From the NCBI RefSeq assembly GCF_017368795.1, contig NZ_JAFNLL010000004.1:124001-188000 (forward strand): 64,000 nt of DNA, given 5' to 3'. Positions 1-11,224 of this stretch are shown here, in pieces; position 1 is the first letter of the stretch; each line of letters begins with the position of its first letter. The position numbers and the translations under genes are program-made. The DNA comes from Arthrobacter cavernae. Its GTDB lineage: Bacteria > Actinomycetota > Actinomycetes > Actinomycetales > Micrococcaceae. The notes under the pieces were generated by a model that was not told the origin of the DNA, made no database searches, and was given only the letters and a program-made list of their open reading frames with translations.

Positions 1-2563
1 GTGCCTCGGGCAACGGTGCGGCAACGGGCCGTCGGGGTGCTTCACCTCCCAGCTCCGCCCAAAGCCTTCGAGTTGCCTCGACGATCGGAGCGGCCGCCTG
101 GGCCGGGGTCGCCGTCGGGCGGGAAACGGCCCTCGTATGCCCTGCCATTCCCGCCCGGAGTGCTTCGATGGCGGTCCGGGAAACCGCGGCCGACTGGCTG
201 GTGCCGCCGGTGGGTCCAGTGAGTGATGCGGTCTGAAACAGCACCGGAGATGCGGATCCTCGTGCAATGTACGCGCGGCCCGGGAGCGAAACCGGGATTG
301 ACGCAGCATCCCGCGAATTGATGACATCCAGCGACTCCATGTCCGATTGGACCCGCAGTGCGATGCTCGTGGTGACGTTGGCACGGATGTCGGCGTTCAA
401 CGCCCCCTGGGGCCGCTGGGTTGCCATGACCAGGTGGACGCCCAGCGACCGCCCGATGGCGGCAACCCGCATGAGTTCCGCCAGCGCAGCGGGTGCCTCC
501 TCCACAAGCATCCTGAATTCGTCGACCACCACAAGCAAATGTGGCAGCGTCGGCAGTGCTGGCGAGGCCTGGCCGTGGTAGGCGATGAGATCCGGCGCCT
601 TGGCCCGGGCGAGCCATTCTTCTCGACGCCTCACTTCTGCCCTCAGGGACATGAGGGTGCGCTCCAGCGCATGCTGGTTCAGGTCTGTCAGCAGGCCAAC
701 GCAGTGTGGAAGGTCGATGAACGGTCCCAGCCCGGAACCGCCTTTGAAGTCAACAAACAGGAAGTTGACCCGGTCAGGGGCGTGGCTCAGGGACAAGGAC
801 GAAACCAGTGTCCGGAGGAATTCGGACTTACCGGATCCGGTGGTTCCCGCAACGAGGAGATGCGGTCCGTCGGTTTGCAGATCCAAGCTTGTGGGCCCTG
901 ATCCTCCATGGCCGACAACCGCGGGAAGACCCGGCGTGGATTGCCCGGATGCCCAGCGGGCAGCGATGCGCGCGGGGTCGTACGGCAACAGTTCACTAAG
1001 TCCGCATGCGTCCGGGATTCCCGGTGTAGCCGATGACGCTTTCGAAGCGGCAGCAATACTTCTGCAAAACCTGTCGAAGACCTCGGCAGGGACGAGGTCC
1101 GCGTCGAACTCCGTGGTGCGGCCGCCTGAGCGCAGGACTGCCTGCCTTCCGCCGACGTCCACGACCGTGTCCGAGGCATTCGTATTCACCGGCTGGGCGA
1201 GTACTACGTGCCAACCTGCTTCCTCGGCCACTCGACGCAGATCGGAATCCCTGGTGCCTGCGGCAGTATCGCCCATGAGGAACAGCCACCCCGGAGTTTC
1301 CGAACCGGATGCCAAGGCACGCCCGGCCTCCGTTGGATCCGAACAAAGAAGCGCTCCCGGCAGGAACCTCGCAGCCAGGGGCAGCAGCGCCGCGGGCCCA
1401 TGGAGCAGGACAGGGAAGCCCGCGCAAACGGGGAATGAGGCCAACTGCATGAGGAGCGAGCGAAGCATACCTTGGACTTTCCGATCAGAACCGGACAGGG
1501 CGATGATTCTGTTCGCGGGGTCAAGAGCCAGCGGCATGACCCGCTCCGGGGGTTCAAACTCCGGATCGGCCGGCTGGACGCTGATGTTGGATTTCTGCAG
1601 GCAGGTGCCCATCCGCAGCCACACGTCGGCGGTGGCCCCGGTCACCGCAGGCCTCTCCACCTGGTGTCTGTCAGCCTCGACAGCCAGCACGGCGGCGCTC
1701 GGCAAGCAGCGCCGTCGTCGTTCATCATCCTTGCCGGCTGCCGCGCGGACGGCCTTCCGGAAGGCCCGGCGGTGCCCGCGACCAGACATCGCGGGGGCCA
1801 GCACTGCAACGGCAGACACTGCCGTGAACGCCAGGAACATCCACATTCCGGTAACAAGGGCCATCCCCACGCCAAGAGCGAGCGGCAGTCCAGCCGTAAG
1901 CAACAACTGGCTGCGGGCGCTCCCGTCAGGGCGTCGGGGAACGGTCAAAGGTTCTGCCACGCTCCGGCCTGCCTCCATCAGATCAGCCGTCCCGCCCGGG
2001 TCGTCGGCGAGCTGGATGGACATGCGGGAGCTCCCGCAGCGGATTTCGGACTTGGTGGAAACACCGCAACTCCGGATCTCCTGTCCATCCACGGCCGTGC
2101 CGTTCGCGCTCTTGTTGTCGGTGATGGTGATGGCGGTATCCGTGACATCAAGCTGGGCATGGTTCCGCGAGATGCCCGGGTCCGGGATGGAAACCGCTGC
2201 GCCCCGTCGCCCGATCCTGTAGGTGCCACGTTCCAGCGGGATCACAGTGCCTGCGGCAGGGCCCGTGTGGACCAGCAAGCGCAGAGGTGGGTGCGGTATC
2301 GCCGCAGCTGCGGCCGAGGATGGCGCGGCAGGGGAGGGGCCGCCGTCGACAAGTACGGCGCCATTGACCAAAGGAACCGTTCCGACTTCCAACACGCTCA
2401 GCGGCGTCCCGGCCACGGTCAGTTCGCCGGTTATGAATGTTCGCATCACTTCGGTTTGCACCTCGGTTCCCGGCGTGCCGTCGGCAACTGCAATGGACAG
2501 CTCATCGGGTTCTGCGCTGCGAGCGGCAAGTGGGCCACGGACCAAGGAGCAATGGAGGATCAT
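1..2563 (-). CDS. FHA-domain FtsK/SpoIIIE ATPase, 3' end beyond window
   Basis: The minus-strand frame is open from 2563 to the left edge (854 codons seen, no stop), so this is the N-terminal and central part of a larger protein. From the translation: an FHA-like region around residues 110-160 (RIGRR, SRNHAQL, NGT), two hydrophobic segments around 210-250, Walker A GTTGSGKSEF near 572 and a Walker B-like strand LLVVVDEF near 679, then an FtsK-type stretch with MATQRPQG. This order resembles EssC/EccC-type motor ATPases of type VII secretion and related FtsK/SpoIIIE proteins. The ATG at 2563 is chosen because GAAGGGAG lies just upstream; an in-frame GTG lies further upstream. Substrate and partner genes are outside the window, so the secretion role is inferred from the family. 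Confidence 0.85.
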   Translation of the reverse strand, partial: MILHCSLVRGPLAARSAEPDELSIAVADGTPGTEVQTEVMRTFITGELTVAGTPLSVLEVGTVPLVNGAVLVDGGPSPAAPSSAAAAAIPHPPLRLLVHTGPAAGTVIPLERGTYRIGRRGAAVSIPDPGISRNHAQLDVTDTAITITDNKSANGTAVDGQEIRSCGVSTKSEIRCGSSRMSIQLADDPGGTADLMEAGRSVAEPLTVPRRPDGSARSQLLLTAGLPLALGVGMALVTGMWMFLAFTAVSAVAVLAPAMSGRGHRRAFRKAVRAAAGKDDERRRRCLPSAAVLAVEADRHQVERPAVTGATADVWLRMGTCLQKSNISVQPADPEFEPPERVMPLALDPANRIIALSGSDRKVQGMLRSLLMQLASFPVCAGFPVLLHGPAALLPLAARFLPGALLCSDPTEAGRALASGSETPGWLFLMGDTAAGTRDSDLRRVAEEAGWHVVLAQPVNTNASDTVVDVGGRQAVLRSGGRTTEFDADLVPAEVFDRFCRSIAAASKASSATPGIPDACGLSELLPYDPARIAARWASGQSTPGLPAVVGHGGSGPTSLDLQTDGPHLLVAGTTGSGKSEFLRTLVSSLSLSHAPDRVNFLFVDFKGGSGLGPFIDLPHCVGLLTDLNQHALERTLMSLRAEVRRREEWLARAKAPDLIAYHGQASPALPTLPHLLVVVDEFRMLVEEAPAALAELMRVAAIGRSLGVHLVMATQRPQGALNADIRANVTTSIALRVQSDMESLDVINSRDAASIPVSLPGRAYIARGSASPVLFQTASLTGPTGGTSQSAAVSRTAIEALRAGMAGHTRAVSRPTATPAQAAAPIVEATRRLWAELGGEAPRRPVAAPLPEA

Positions 2564-2807
2564 GGCTGGGGTTCTCCCTTCTTCGGGCGGGGGCGTCTCG
2601 CCTGTCCGAACCACGGTAGACGCGGCCCGCTGGAGCTGTCCGGGGGTGACCTCCGCTATGTGGACAACCCCGCCCACACGCACAACACGGAAACTGTCTT
2701 AAATTCCGGTCGGGCCTGTGGGCTGCTCCCGGCCGCGTTCGGCGTCTCTCATCTCGGCTAAGATAGGCTACGTTGTCCGCGACCCCCATTAGGAAGGATC
2801 ATCGCCA

Positions 2808-3398
2808 GTGATAGTGGTAGCTCCCAGCGCTGACGTGTCAGACAAGGCTGTGATCGGCGACGGTTCCAAGATCTGGCATCTGGCGCAGGTTCGCGAGGAC
2901 GCTGAACTCGGCGCTAATTGCATCGTCGGGCGAGGCGCCTACATCGGCACCGGTGTCAAAATGGGGGACAACTGCAAGGTGCAGAACTACGCCCTGGTCT
3001 ATGAACCTGCCGTCCTGGGTGCCGGTGTGTTTATCGGCCCGGCGGTTGTCCTGACAAACGATACCTATCCTCGGGCAGTAGCCCCGGACGGGAGCCTCAA
3101 GAGCGCACACGACTGGGAGCCGGTCGGTGTGACCATCAAAGACGGAGCCTCTATCGGCGCCAGGGCTGTCTGCATCGCGCCTGTCACCATTGGCCGGTGG
3201 GCGACCATTGCCGCCGGTGCCGTCGTCACTAAAGAAGTTCCCGATTTTGCTCTCATGGCCGGAGTTCCTGCCAAGCGCCTTGGATGGGTCGGCAAGGCGG
3301 GCTTCCCGCTGACGCAGGATGGCGATACCTGGGTTTGCCCGAAAACGGGCGACAAGTATGTTGAACACAATGAAACCCTCCGAGAGGTAGAGGCATGA
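2808..3398 (+). CDS. wbpD: Hexapeptide-repeat N-acetyltransferase, WbpD-like
   Basis: A 196-residue left-handed beta-helix acetyltransferase. Hexapeptide turns are visible (VIGDGSKI, IVGRGAYIG, VTIGRWATIAAGAVV), followed by the AGVPAKRLGWVG tail typical of the WbpD/WlbB group. Those enzymes acetylate the 3-amino group of UDP-2-acetamido-3-amino-2,3-dideoxy-glucuronate using acetyl-CoA. The start is GTG 2808 with AGGAAGGA about 9 bases before it. The stop overlaps the next start (ATGA), and the two genes after it are WbpE- and WbpB-like, so all three steps of one pathway are adjacent. The substrate is inferred from family and context. Confidence 0.85.
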   Translation: MIVVAPSADVSDKAVIGDGSKIWHLAQVREDAELGANCIVGRGAYIGTGVKMGDNCKVQNYALVYEPAVLGAGVFIGPAVVLTNDTYPRAVAPDGSLKSAHDWEPVGVTIKDGASIGARAVCIAPVTIGRWATIAAGAVVTKEVPDFALMAGVPAKRLGWVGKAGFPLTQDGDTWVCPKTGDKYVEHNETLREVEA

Positions 3399-4486
3399 GC
3401 CAAGAATTCATTCCCCCCGCGAAGCCGATCATCGGCGATGAGGAGCGGCGTGCGGTGGACGCCGTTCTTGCGACGGGACAGTTGGCTCAAGGGGCCGAAG
3501 TTGCAGAGTTTGAGAAGGAATTCTCTCAGGTACTTCTGGACGGGCGCGCTGCCGTCGCAGTGAACTCCGGAACCTCAGGCCTCCATCTCGGCTTGCTTGC
3601 TGCAGGGATCGGTCCCGGCGACGAAGTGATCGTCCCGTCCTTCACGTTTGCTGCCACGGCCAATTCCGTTGCCCTGACCGGCGCAACGCCCGTCTTCGCC
3701 GATATCGAGTTGGATCACTACACGCTTGACCCGGCATCGGTTGAAGCGATGATCACAGATAAGACAGCGGCGATCATGCCGGTGCACCTTTACGGCCACC
3801 CCTTCGACGTTGACGCCATCGGCGCCCTCGCCGCCAAGCACGGCGTGAAGGTCTTCGAAGACGCAGCTCAGGCACACGGTGCTGCCGTGAACGGCCGCAA
3901 GGTGGGAACCTTCGGTGATTTCGCAATGTTCAGCCTGTACCCGACCAAGAACATGACCTCGGGTGAAGGCGGGATGGTCAGCACCGGTCTGACCGACGTC
4001 GAACGCCGTCTCCGCCTGCTGCGCAACCAGGGCATGGAGCGCCAGTACGAGAACGAACTCGTCGGTTTCAACGCGCGCATGACCAACATCCACGCTGCAA
4101 TTGGCCGCGTCCAGCTGACAAAGGTCGGCGGCTGGACACGTACCCGCCAGGAAAACGCCGCGTTTCTCGACGCGAACCTCTCGGGCGTCATCACGCCCGA
4201 GGTGGCCGAGGGCTGCGAGCATGTCTACCACCAGTACACCATCCGGGTTCCGGAAGGGCGTGATGCCTTTGCCCAGGCACTAAAAGATGAGTACAACGTC
4301 GGCTGCGGGGTTTACTACCCGATCCCGAACCACCGGCTGGCACCGTTCCAGACCGATGACGAATTACCCGTTACCGAGGAAGCTGCACAGACGGTTCTTT
4401 CGCTGCCTGTGCACCCCTCGTTGAGTCAAAACGATCTCGAGCGAATCGTTGAGGCTGTCAACAAGCTGGCGAAGGCAGGTAGCTAA
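3395..4486 (+). CDS. wbpE: DegT/DnrJ/EryC1 sugar aminotransferase, WbpE-like
   Basis: A 363-residue PLP-dependent sugar aminotransferase. Family motifs include NSGTSGLHLGLLAAGI, GDEVIVPSFTFAATANS, the VFEDAAQAHGA region that contacts the cofactor, and the probable Schiff-base lysine in LYPTKNMTSGEGGM near residue 188. WbpE enzymes transfer an amino group from glutamate to the 3-keto sugar made by WbpB, releasing 2-oxoglutarate. The gene overlaps its upstream neighbour by four bases and its downstream neighbour by one, so translational coupling is likely. Exact sugar specificity cannot be read from sequence. Confidence 0.85.
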   Translation: MSQEFIPPAKPIIGDEERRAVDAVLATGQLAQGAEVAEFEKEFSQVLLDGRAAVAVNSGTSGLHLGLLAAGIGPGDEVIVPSFTFAATANSVALTGATPVFADIELDHYTLDPASVEAMITDKTAAIMPVHLYGHPFDVDAIGALAAKHGVKVFEDAAQAHGAAVNGRKVGTFGDFAMFSLYPTKNMTSGEGGMVSTGLTDVERRLRLLRNQGMERQYENELVGFNARMTNIHAAIGRVQLTKVGGWTRTRQENAAFLDANLSGVITPEVAEGCEHVYHQYTIRVPEGRDAFAQALKDEYNVGCGVYYPIPNHRLAPFQTDDELPVTEEAAQTVLSLPVHPSLSQNDLERIVEAVNKLAKAGS

Positions 4487-5487
4487 TGGCAAATCTGCGT
4501 GCGGGCCTTATTGGCCTCGGAATGATGGGACGCCACCACGCGCGCGTGCTGCGCGAGGTAGAAGGTGTGGATCTGGTTGCCGTTGCCGATGCGTTTGGTG
4601 ATCCGCACGGCGTTGCCGACGGACTCAGTGTCTGCGGCAGCGTTGATGAACTGATCGATCAGGGTATCGACATGGCAGTCGCGGCTGTGCCGACCATTCT
4701 GCACGAGGAAGTTGCCCTCAAATTTGCTGCTGCCGGGATCCACTGCCTCGTCGAAAAACCGATCGCCAACGACTCAGCTTCCGGCCGCCGGATCGCTGCA
4801 GCCTTCGAGGCAGCCGGTCTGGTCGGCGCCGTTGGACACATCGAACGCTTCAACCCTGCACTGCAGAACCTGCGGGCGCGGCTGGAAGCAGGCGAGCTGG
4901 GAGATGTCTACCAGATCCAGACGCGCCGCCAGGGACCGTTCCCGGCCCGCATCGCTGACGTTGGCGTTGTCAAGGACTTGGCCACCCACGACATCGACCT
5001 GACGGCCTGGCTTGCACAGAGCCGCTTCGTTGAGGTTTCCGCCCACACCAGCACCCGAAGCGGCCGCCTCCATGAGGATATGGTCTCTGCAATCGGACGC
5101 CTTGAGAGCGGAGTTATCACGAGCCACGTTGTGAATTGGCTCTCACCGTTCAAGGAGCGGGCCACGGTTGTCTCCGGTGAACGGGGCGCCTTTGTCGCCG
5201 ACACCATCACAGCCGACCTGACATTCATTGAGAACGGCACCTTCGAAACCGAGTGGGATTCCGTCGCGGCATTCCGCGGTGTATCGGAAGGCTCCAGCAC
5301 TCGGTTCGCCCTCGCGAAGCGCGAACCGCTGAAGATGGAACACGAGGCGTTCCGCGATGCAATCCTTGGCAAGTCCATGAACATTGTCACCCTCGCCGAA
5401 GGACTCGCGACGCTGCAGGTGGCCGAGGCCGTCCTCGAATCGGCAACGAACAACACTAGCGTCAGCCTGGCTGAACTGGCCATTTGA
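4486..5487 (+). CDS. wbpB: Gfo/Idh/MocA oxidoreductase, WbpB/WlbA-like
   Basis: A 333-residue NAD-dependent oxidoreductase. The N-terminal Rossmann fold has GLIGLGMMGRHHARV; VEKPIA carries the lysine typical of the Gfo/Idh/MocA family, and VGHIERFNPA is a stretch typical of WlbA-like members. WbpB oxidises C3 of UDP-GlcNAc-uronate before transamination by WbpE. Some family members keep NAD bound and reoxidise NADH with 2-oxoglutarate, forming 2-hydroxyglutarate. ATG 4486 overlaps the preceding TAA by one base. A UDP-GlcNAc 6-dehydrogenase (WbpA), needed to make the substrate, is not in this window. Confidence 0.85.
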   Translation: MANLRAGLIGLGMMGRHHARVLREVEGVDLVAVADAFGDPHGVADGLSVCGSVDELIDQGIDMAVAAVPTILHEEVALKFAAAGIHCLVEKPIANDSASGRRIAAAFEAAGLVGAVGHIERFNPALQNLRARLEAGELGDVYQIQTRRQGPFPARIADVGVVKDLATHDIDLTAWLAQSRFVEVSAHTSTRSGRLHEDMVSAIGRLESGVITSHVVNWLSPFKERATVVSGERGAFVADTITADLTFIENGTFETEWDSVAAFRGVSEGSSTRFALAKREPLKMEHEAFRDAILGKSMNIVTLAEGLATLQVAEAVLESATNNTSVSLAELAI

Positions 5488-5529
5488 GCCACCGGGAGAA
5501 TCGCCTGCGCAGCGTCGCCCGGACGTTGA

Positions 5530-7729
<2,200 letters not shown>

Positions 7730-7733
<4 letters not shown>

Positions 7734-8464
7734 TGGGATCAGAAGCAATCGTCGTCGAGAACGTTTCCAAGCGGTTCAACTTGCGGCACACCCGGTCCCT
7801 CAAAGAGACGGTCGTATGGCTGTTCAAAGGACGCCGCGGGGAACTTTCGTCCACGTTCATGGCGCTTGACGGCGTCAACGTCAGCGTAGACCGCGGGGAA
7901 TCCGTAGCATTGTTGGGATTCAACGGATCCGGCAAATCGACACTCCTGAAACTCATTTCCGGAGTTATGAGTACGGACACCGGAAGCGTGCGGACCCGCG
8001 GAAAAGTGGCTGGTTTGATTGAGGTGGGGGCCGGCTTCCATCCGGATCTGACTGGCCGCGAGAATGTCTATCTCAATGGTGTGATTCTTGGGATGACCGA
8101 ACAGGAAACTGCAGAACGCTTCGACGAGATCGTCGAATTCTCCGAGATCGGGAAGTTCATCGACACGGAAGTGAAGTTTTACTCATCGGGCATGTTCCTT
8201 CGCCTGGCGTTCTCGGTCGCGGTGCACACCCGCCCCGACGTCTTCCTGATCGATGAAATTCTTTCTGTAGGTGATGAGCCATTCCAGAAGAAGTGCCTCG
8301 CCCGGATCCAGGAACTTCGCGACAGCGGCTGCACACTGGTGGTCGTCAGCCATGATCTGGATATGGTGAGTAGAGTCTGCAGCCGGGGCGTTGTGCTTCG
8401 ACAAGGCAAAAAGGTCGCCGACGGGCCGATCGAGGAAGCAGTCCGGCTGCTCCGGGAAAGCTGA
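7730..8464 (+). CDS. wzt: Polysaccharide ABC exporter ATPase, Wzt type
   Basis: A 244-residue ATP-binding protein with Walker A GFNGSGKST, a signature-loop region YSSGMFLRLAFSVA and Walker B VFLIDEI followed by SHDLDM. It ends soon after the nucleotide-binding domain, so it lacks the C-terminal carbohydrate-binding domain found in Wzt proteins that recognise a capped chain end. The start is GTG 7730, overlapping the permease stop; ATG 7733 is an equally possible start. It energises the Wzm permease. Confidence 0.9.
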
Positions 8465-8510
8465 TACGGAACCAATACGCTGATGAACAAGACTGCAACG
8501 GGGAATACAG

Positions 8511-10151
8511 ATGACTAACGCCCGCAAACTCTTTGAAATCGTCGACGACGGCGATTCGGGACTCGCGGGGGGCGATGGCCGCCTCTCCGAGCGCGAACTT
8601 GGCTTACTGGTGGGAGCCCTCAACTATCACTCTCTGATCCAGCCGGGCCGAGAGTTCAAGACAGTCGTTCTCCGGGGCCCGGACGGTGCCCTTCCCAGAT
8701 TGACGAATGCATCCTGCCATCTCCTGGAGTGGGATTCCGACCGGGCTGTTGTCTGCACAGTAGGTGTGCGAAGCAGCGTTTCCGGCGGTCCGGGCGGTGC
8801 TTCCCCCCTGGTTCCCCTCGTGATTGACCTTGGAGGCGAAGGTTCTGAGGGTGGCGCCGCGTTCTACGACCGGGCGGGCCTCAAGGGCAAAGTGTTCCGC
8901 CGGGCCCGGTTCGGTGCTCCGATCGCGTTCGATGCCTTGCGTCAGGGGCTCACGGACGTCTACGAAAAACGCGTCACGCCCAAGCGCCGTGCACACCGCA
9001 TGGCTGCAATAGAGTCGACCGCGATGTCCGTCACGCCTTCCAACAAGGAGCGACAGCCAGCCATCCTCTTCGGTCTGCATTGGTTTGAGATGGGCGGGGC
9101 GGAACGGTGGGCCCTGGAGTCCATTGCTTTGGCCAAGGAGGCCGGATTCCTCCCGATCGTGGTGACGGACCGGGATTCGTCACATCCCTGGATAACACGT
9201 CCGGAACTGGACGGCACACTGGTCCTCCCACTGAGCATTCCGCTTCCGGGCAACGAGGATGCAGATCTGTTGTTGGCGCTGCTTTCCGAATTTTCGATCC
9301 GGGGCATCCACGTCCATCACAATGGCTGGCTCTACGAGCGTCTGGCCTGGTTCAAAGCCATGGACCATTCAATTCAGATCGTGGATTCACTCCACATCAT
9401 TGAATGGCGGACGGGAGGATTCGTAGAGGTCGCCGTTAAGCTGTCCAACACCATTGACGTGCACCACGTTATCTCGCCGCATCTGCGTGATTACCTGACG
9501 CTGGAACGCGATGTCCCCAAGGAGCGCGTGGCGCTTGCCCCCCTCTATGGCCTCAATACAGGCGACAATGCACCCGCGGCGGCGGCACCGGCGCGTAAGG
9601 ACCAGGGAAGCCCCTTCACCGTGTCTTTCATCGGTCGTCTTACCCAGCAGAAGCGTCCCTACCTTTTCCTCCGGTACGCGGCACAGCTCCGGCGTTCCGT
9701 CCGGGAAGACATCAGGTTCATTGTGCATGGCGACGGGATGCTCGCAGACGAGACGGTAAGACTTATCACCCGGTACGGCTTGTCGGATTGTCTGGAGTTG
9801 AGGCGTCCGCCACGGTCCGTGGAGGAAACCCTTGCCGACTCCGACCTGCTCGTCATTTCCTCTGACAACGAAGGCCTGACTTTGACGACTTTTGAAGCGA
9901 CGGCTCAGAATGTTGCCGTGCTTTCGACGGATGTCGGGTCGCAGGCTTCTCTCGTGTCAGCCAAAGCCCTTGTGCCGCGGCAACCGTTCGCGTTTATCAA
10001 ACATGCCGTTGAGCTGACCAAGGACATCATGGCCTCTGAAGAGCTGCGAACACGGATTCTCGACGAACAGAGGGAAAAAATCATCGCTTTGAAGGAGCTT
10101 CCTGAGGCTCGGGCGTGGACGAAAACACTTTACGAAGGATGGAAAGCATGA
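8511..10151 (+). CDS. Glycosyltransferase, GT4-like, with extra N-terminal domain
   Basis: A 546-residue protein. Residues from about 185 onward form a GT-B glycosyltransferase: LFGLHWFEMGGAERWALE at the start of the first Rossmann fold, then SFIGRLTQQKRPYLFLRYAAQL and a late SSDNEGLTLTTFEA acidic motif for the nucleotide sugar. The first 180 residues are not a recognised GT domain; they contain an acidic, glycine-rich stretch (DDGDSGLAGGDGRLSERE) that looks somewhat like a calcium loop. It overlaps the next gene by ATGA. It probably adds a residue to the exported glycan; donor and acceptor are unknown. Confidence 0.8.
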   Translation: MTNARKLFEIVDDGDSGLAGGDGRLSERELGLLVGALNYHSLIQPGREFKTVVLRGPDGALPRLTNASCHLLEWDSDRAVVCTVGVRSSVSGGPGGASPLVPLVIDLGGEGSEGGAAFYDRAGLKGKVFRRARFGAPIAFDALRQGLTDVYEKRVTPKRRAHRMAAIESTAMSVTPSNKERQPAILFGLHWFEMGGAERWALESIALAKEAGFLPIVVTDRDSSHPWITRPELDGTLVLPLSIPLPGNEDADLLLALLSEFSIRGIHVHHNGWLYERLAWFKAMDHSIQIVDSLHIIEWRTGGFVEVAVKLSNTIDVHHVISPHLRDYLTLERDVPKERVALAPLYGLNTGDNAPAAAAPARKDQGSPFTVSFIGRLTQQKRPYLFLRYAAQLRRSVREDIRFIVHGDGMLADETVRLITRYGLSDCLELRRPPRSVEETLADSDLLVISSDNEGLTLTTFEATAQNVAVLSTDVGSQASLVSAKALVPRQPFAFIKHAVELTKDIMASEELRTRILDEQREKIIALKELPEARAWTKTLYEGWKA

Positions 10152-11050
10152 CCGACCTAGTTGCAGCCGTAGTCGTCACGTACAACAGGGTTGACAAACT
10201 CGGGCGGGTACTCGATTCGATTCTGGCCCAGACACGCGCTGTCGACCAGCTCATCGTTATCGACAATGCCAGTTCCGATTCGACCCCGGAGTTGCTTGCG
10301 AGCTACGGCGATGACCCCAGGGTTGAGGTCGTTCGCCTGGAAACCAACACTGGCGGGGCAGGCGGTTTTGCGGCCGGTATGGAAAAGGCCTACGAACGCG
10401 GCGCGGACTGGGTTTGGATCATGGACGACGACTGCTACACCGGGGAGACAGCACTCGAAAAGCTGCTCGACGGGCACACCGCGGCAGAGAAGGAACTCGA
10501 CCGAAAAGTTCCGTACAGCTGCTCCCTTGTGCGGTATACGGACGGTTCGATCTGTGAAATGAACAACCCTGGCACTACCTGGGACTGGGGGCGGCTCATC
10601 GCCAAGGGGCAGAACACCGTGGTTATCACGAACTGCTCGTTTGTATCGGTCCTGATTCCGCGACGGTCGATTGCCAGATACGGTCTGCCTCTGGTCGAAT
10701 ACTTCATCTGGTTTGACGACATGGAGTACACGCTGCGGATCAGCGCCGACGGTCCGGGTGTGCAGATCCTGGACAGTGTTGTCACCCACGACATGCCTGA
10801 TAATCGCGGCGTGAACTTCGGCGATCTGAACAGCAGTAACGCCTGGAAGTTCTACTACGGCGCGCGCAATGAGTCTTCCTACCGTTGGCACCACGACAAC
10901 AAACTTGACTGGCTGAAGTTTGTCTTGGGAACGTACGTCTGGATGCGTAGGGGCCGCGTGAGCCGCAGGCTGCAGCTTGGCGTGGCCAAACGCATCCTTG
11001 CGGGTCTGAAGTTCAACCCGGTCCCGAAGCAGGTACGCAGCGTTCGCTGA
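10148..11050 (+). CDS. GT2 glycosyltransferase, GlfT1-like
   Basis: A 300-residue GT-A fold transferase. It has VVVTYNRVDKLGRVLDSI, NTGGAGGFAAGMEKAYERG and WIMDDDCY, where the DDD supplies the metal-binding DxD. The overall plan and length match GlfT1-type galactofuranosyltransferases and related rhamnosyltransferases. ATG 10148 overlaps the previous stop and has GAAGGA upstream; a longer in-frame start at 10115 would invade the preceding gene. With glf, wzm and wzt just upstream, transfer of galactofuranose is a reasonable inference. Confidence 0.8.
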   Translation: MTDLVAAVVVTYNRVDKLGRVLDSILAQTRAVDQLIVIDNASSDSTPELLASYGDDPRVEVVRLETNTGGAGGFAAGMEKAYERGADWVWIMDDDCYTGETALEKLLDGHTAAEKELDRKVPYSCSLVRYTDGSICEMNNPGTTWDWGRLIAKGQNTVVITNCSFVSVLIPRRSIARYGLPLVEYFIWFDDMEYTLRISADGPGVQILDSVVTHDMPDNRGVNFGDLNSSNAWKFYYGARNESSYRWHHDNKLDWLKFVLGTYVWMRRGRVSRRLQLGVAKRILAGLKFNPVPKQVRSVR

Positions 11051-11224
11051 GCCCGCCCAGGTTCAGCCCCTGGTGAATAACGCGGGCCAATAAGAAGCCT
11101 GTCCGCCTGTCGCTGCCGGCGGCGCGCATCCTCACAGCCAGGTCCCAGAGCGCATCCGGTACGCTTGGTAGCGCGCCCGGCGTCTGATGCATGGCACACA
11201 AGTCGCATAATCCGAAGGAAACCC

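Noticed and set aside
585..2761. Long plus-strand open frames (545 and 429 codons)
   Set aside because: They lie opposite the FHA-FtsK gene, which has clear domain motifs; the plus-strand translations are low-complexity with no recognised domain.
11051..11088. Possible hairpin after the GlfT1-like gene
   Set aside because: The stem is interrupted and no T run follows, so a terminator is not convincing.
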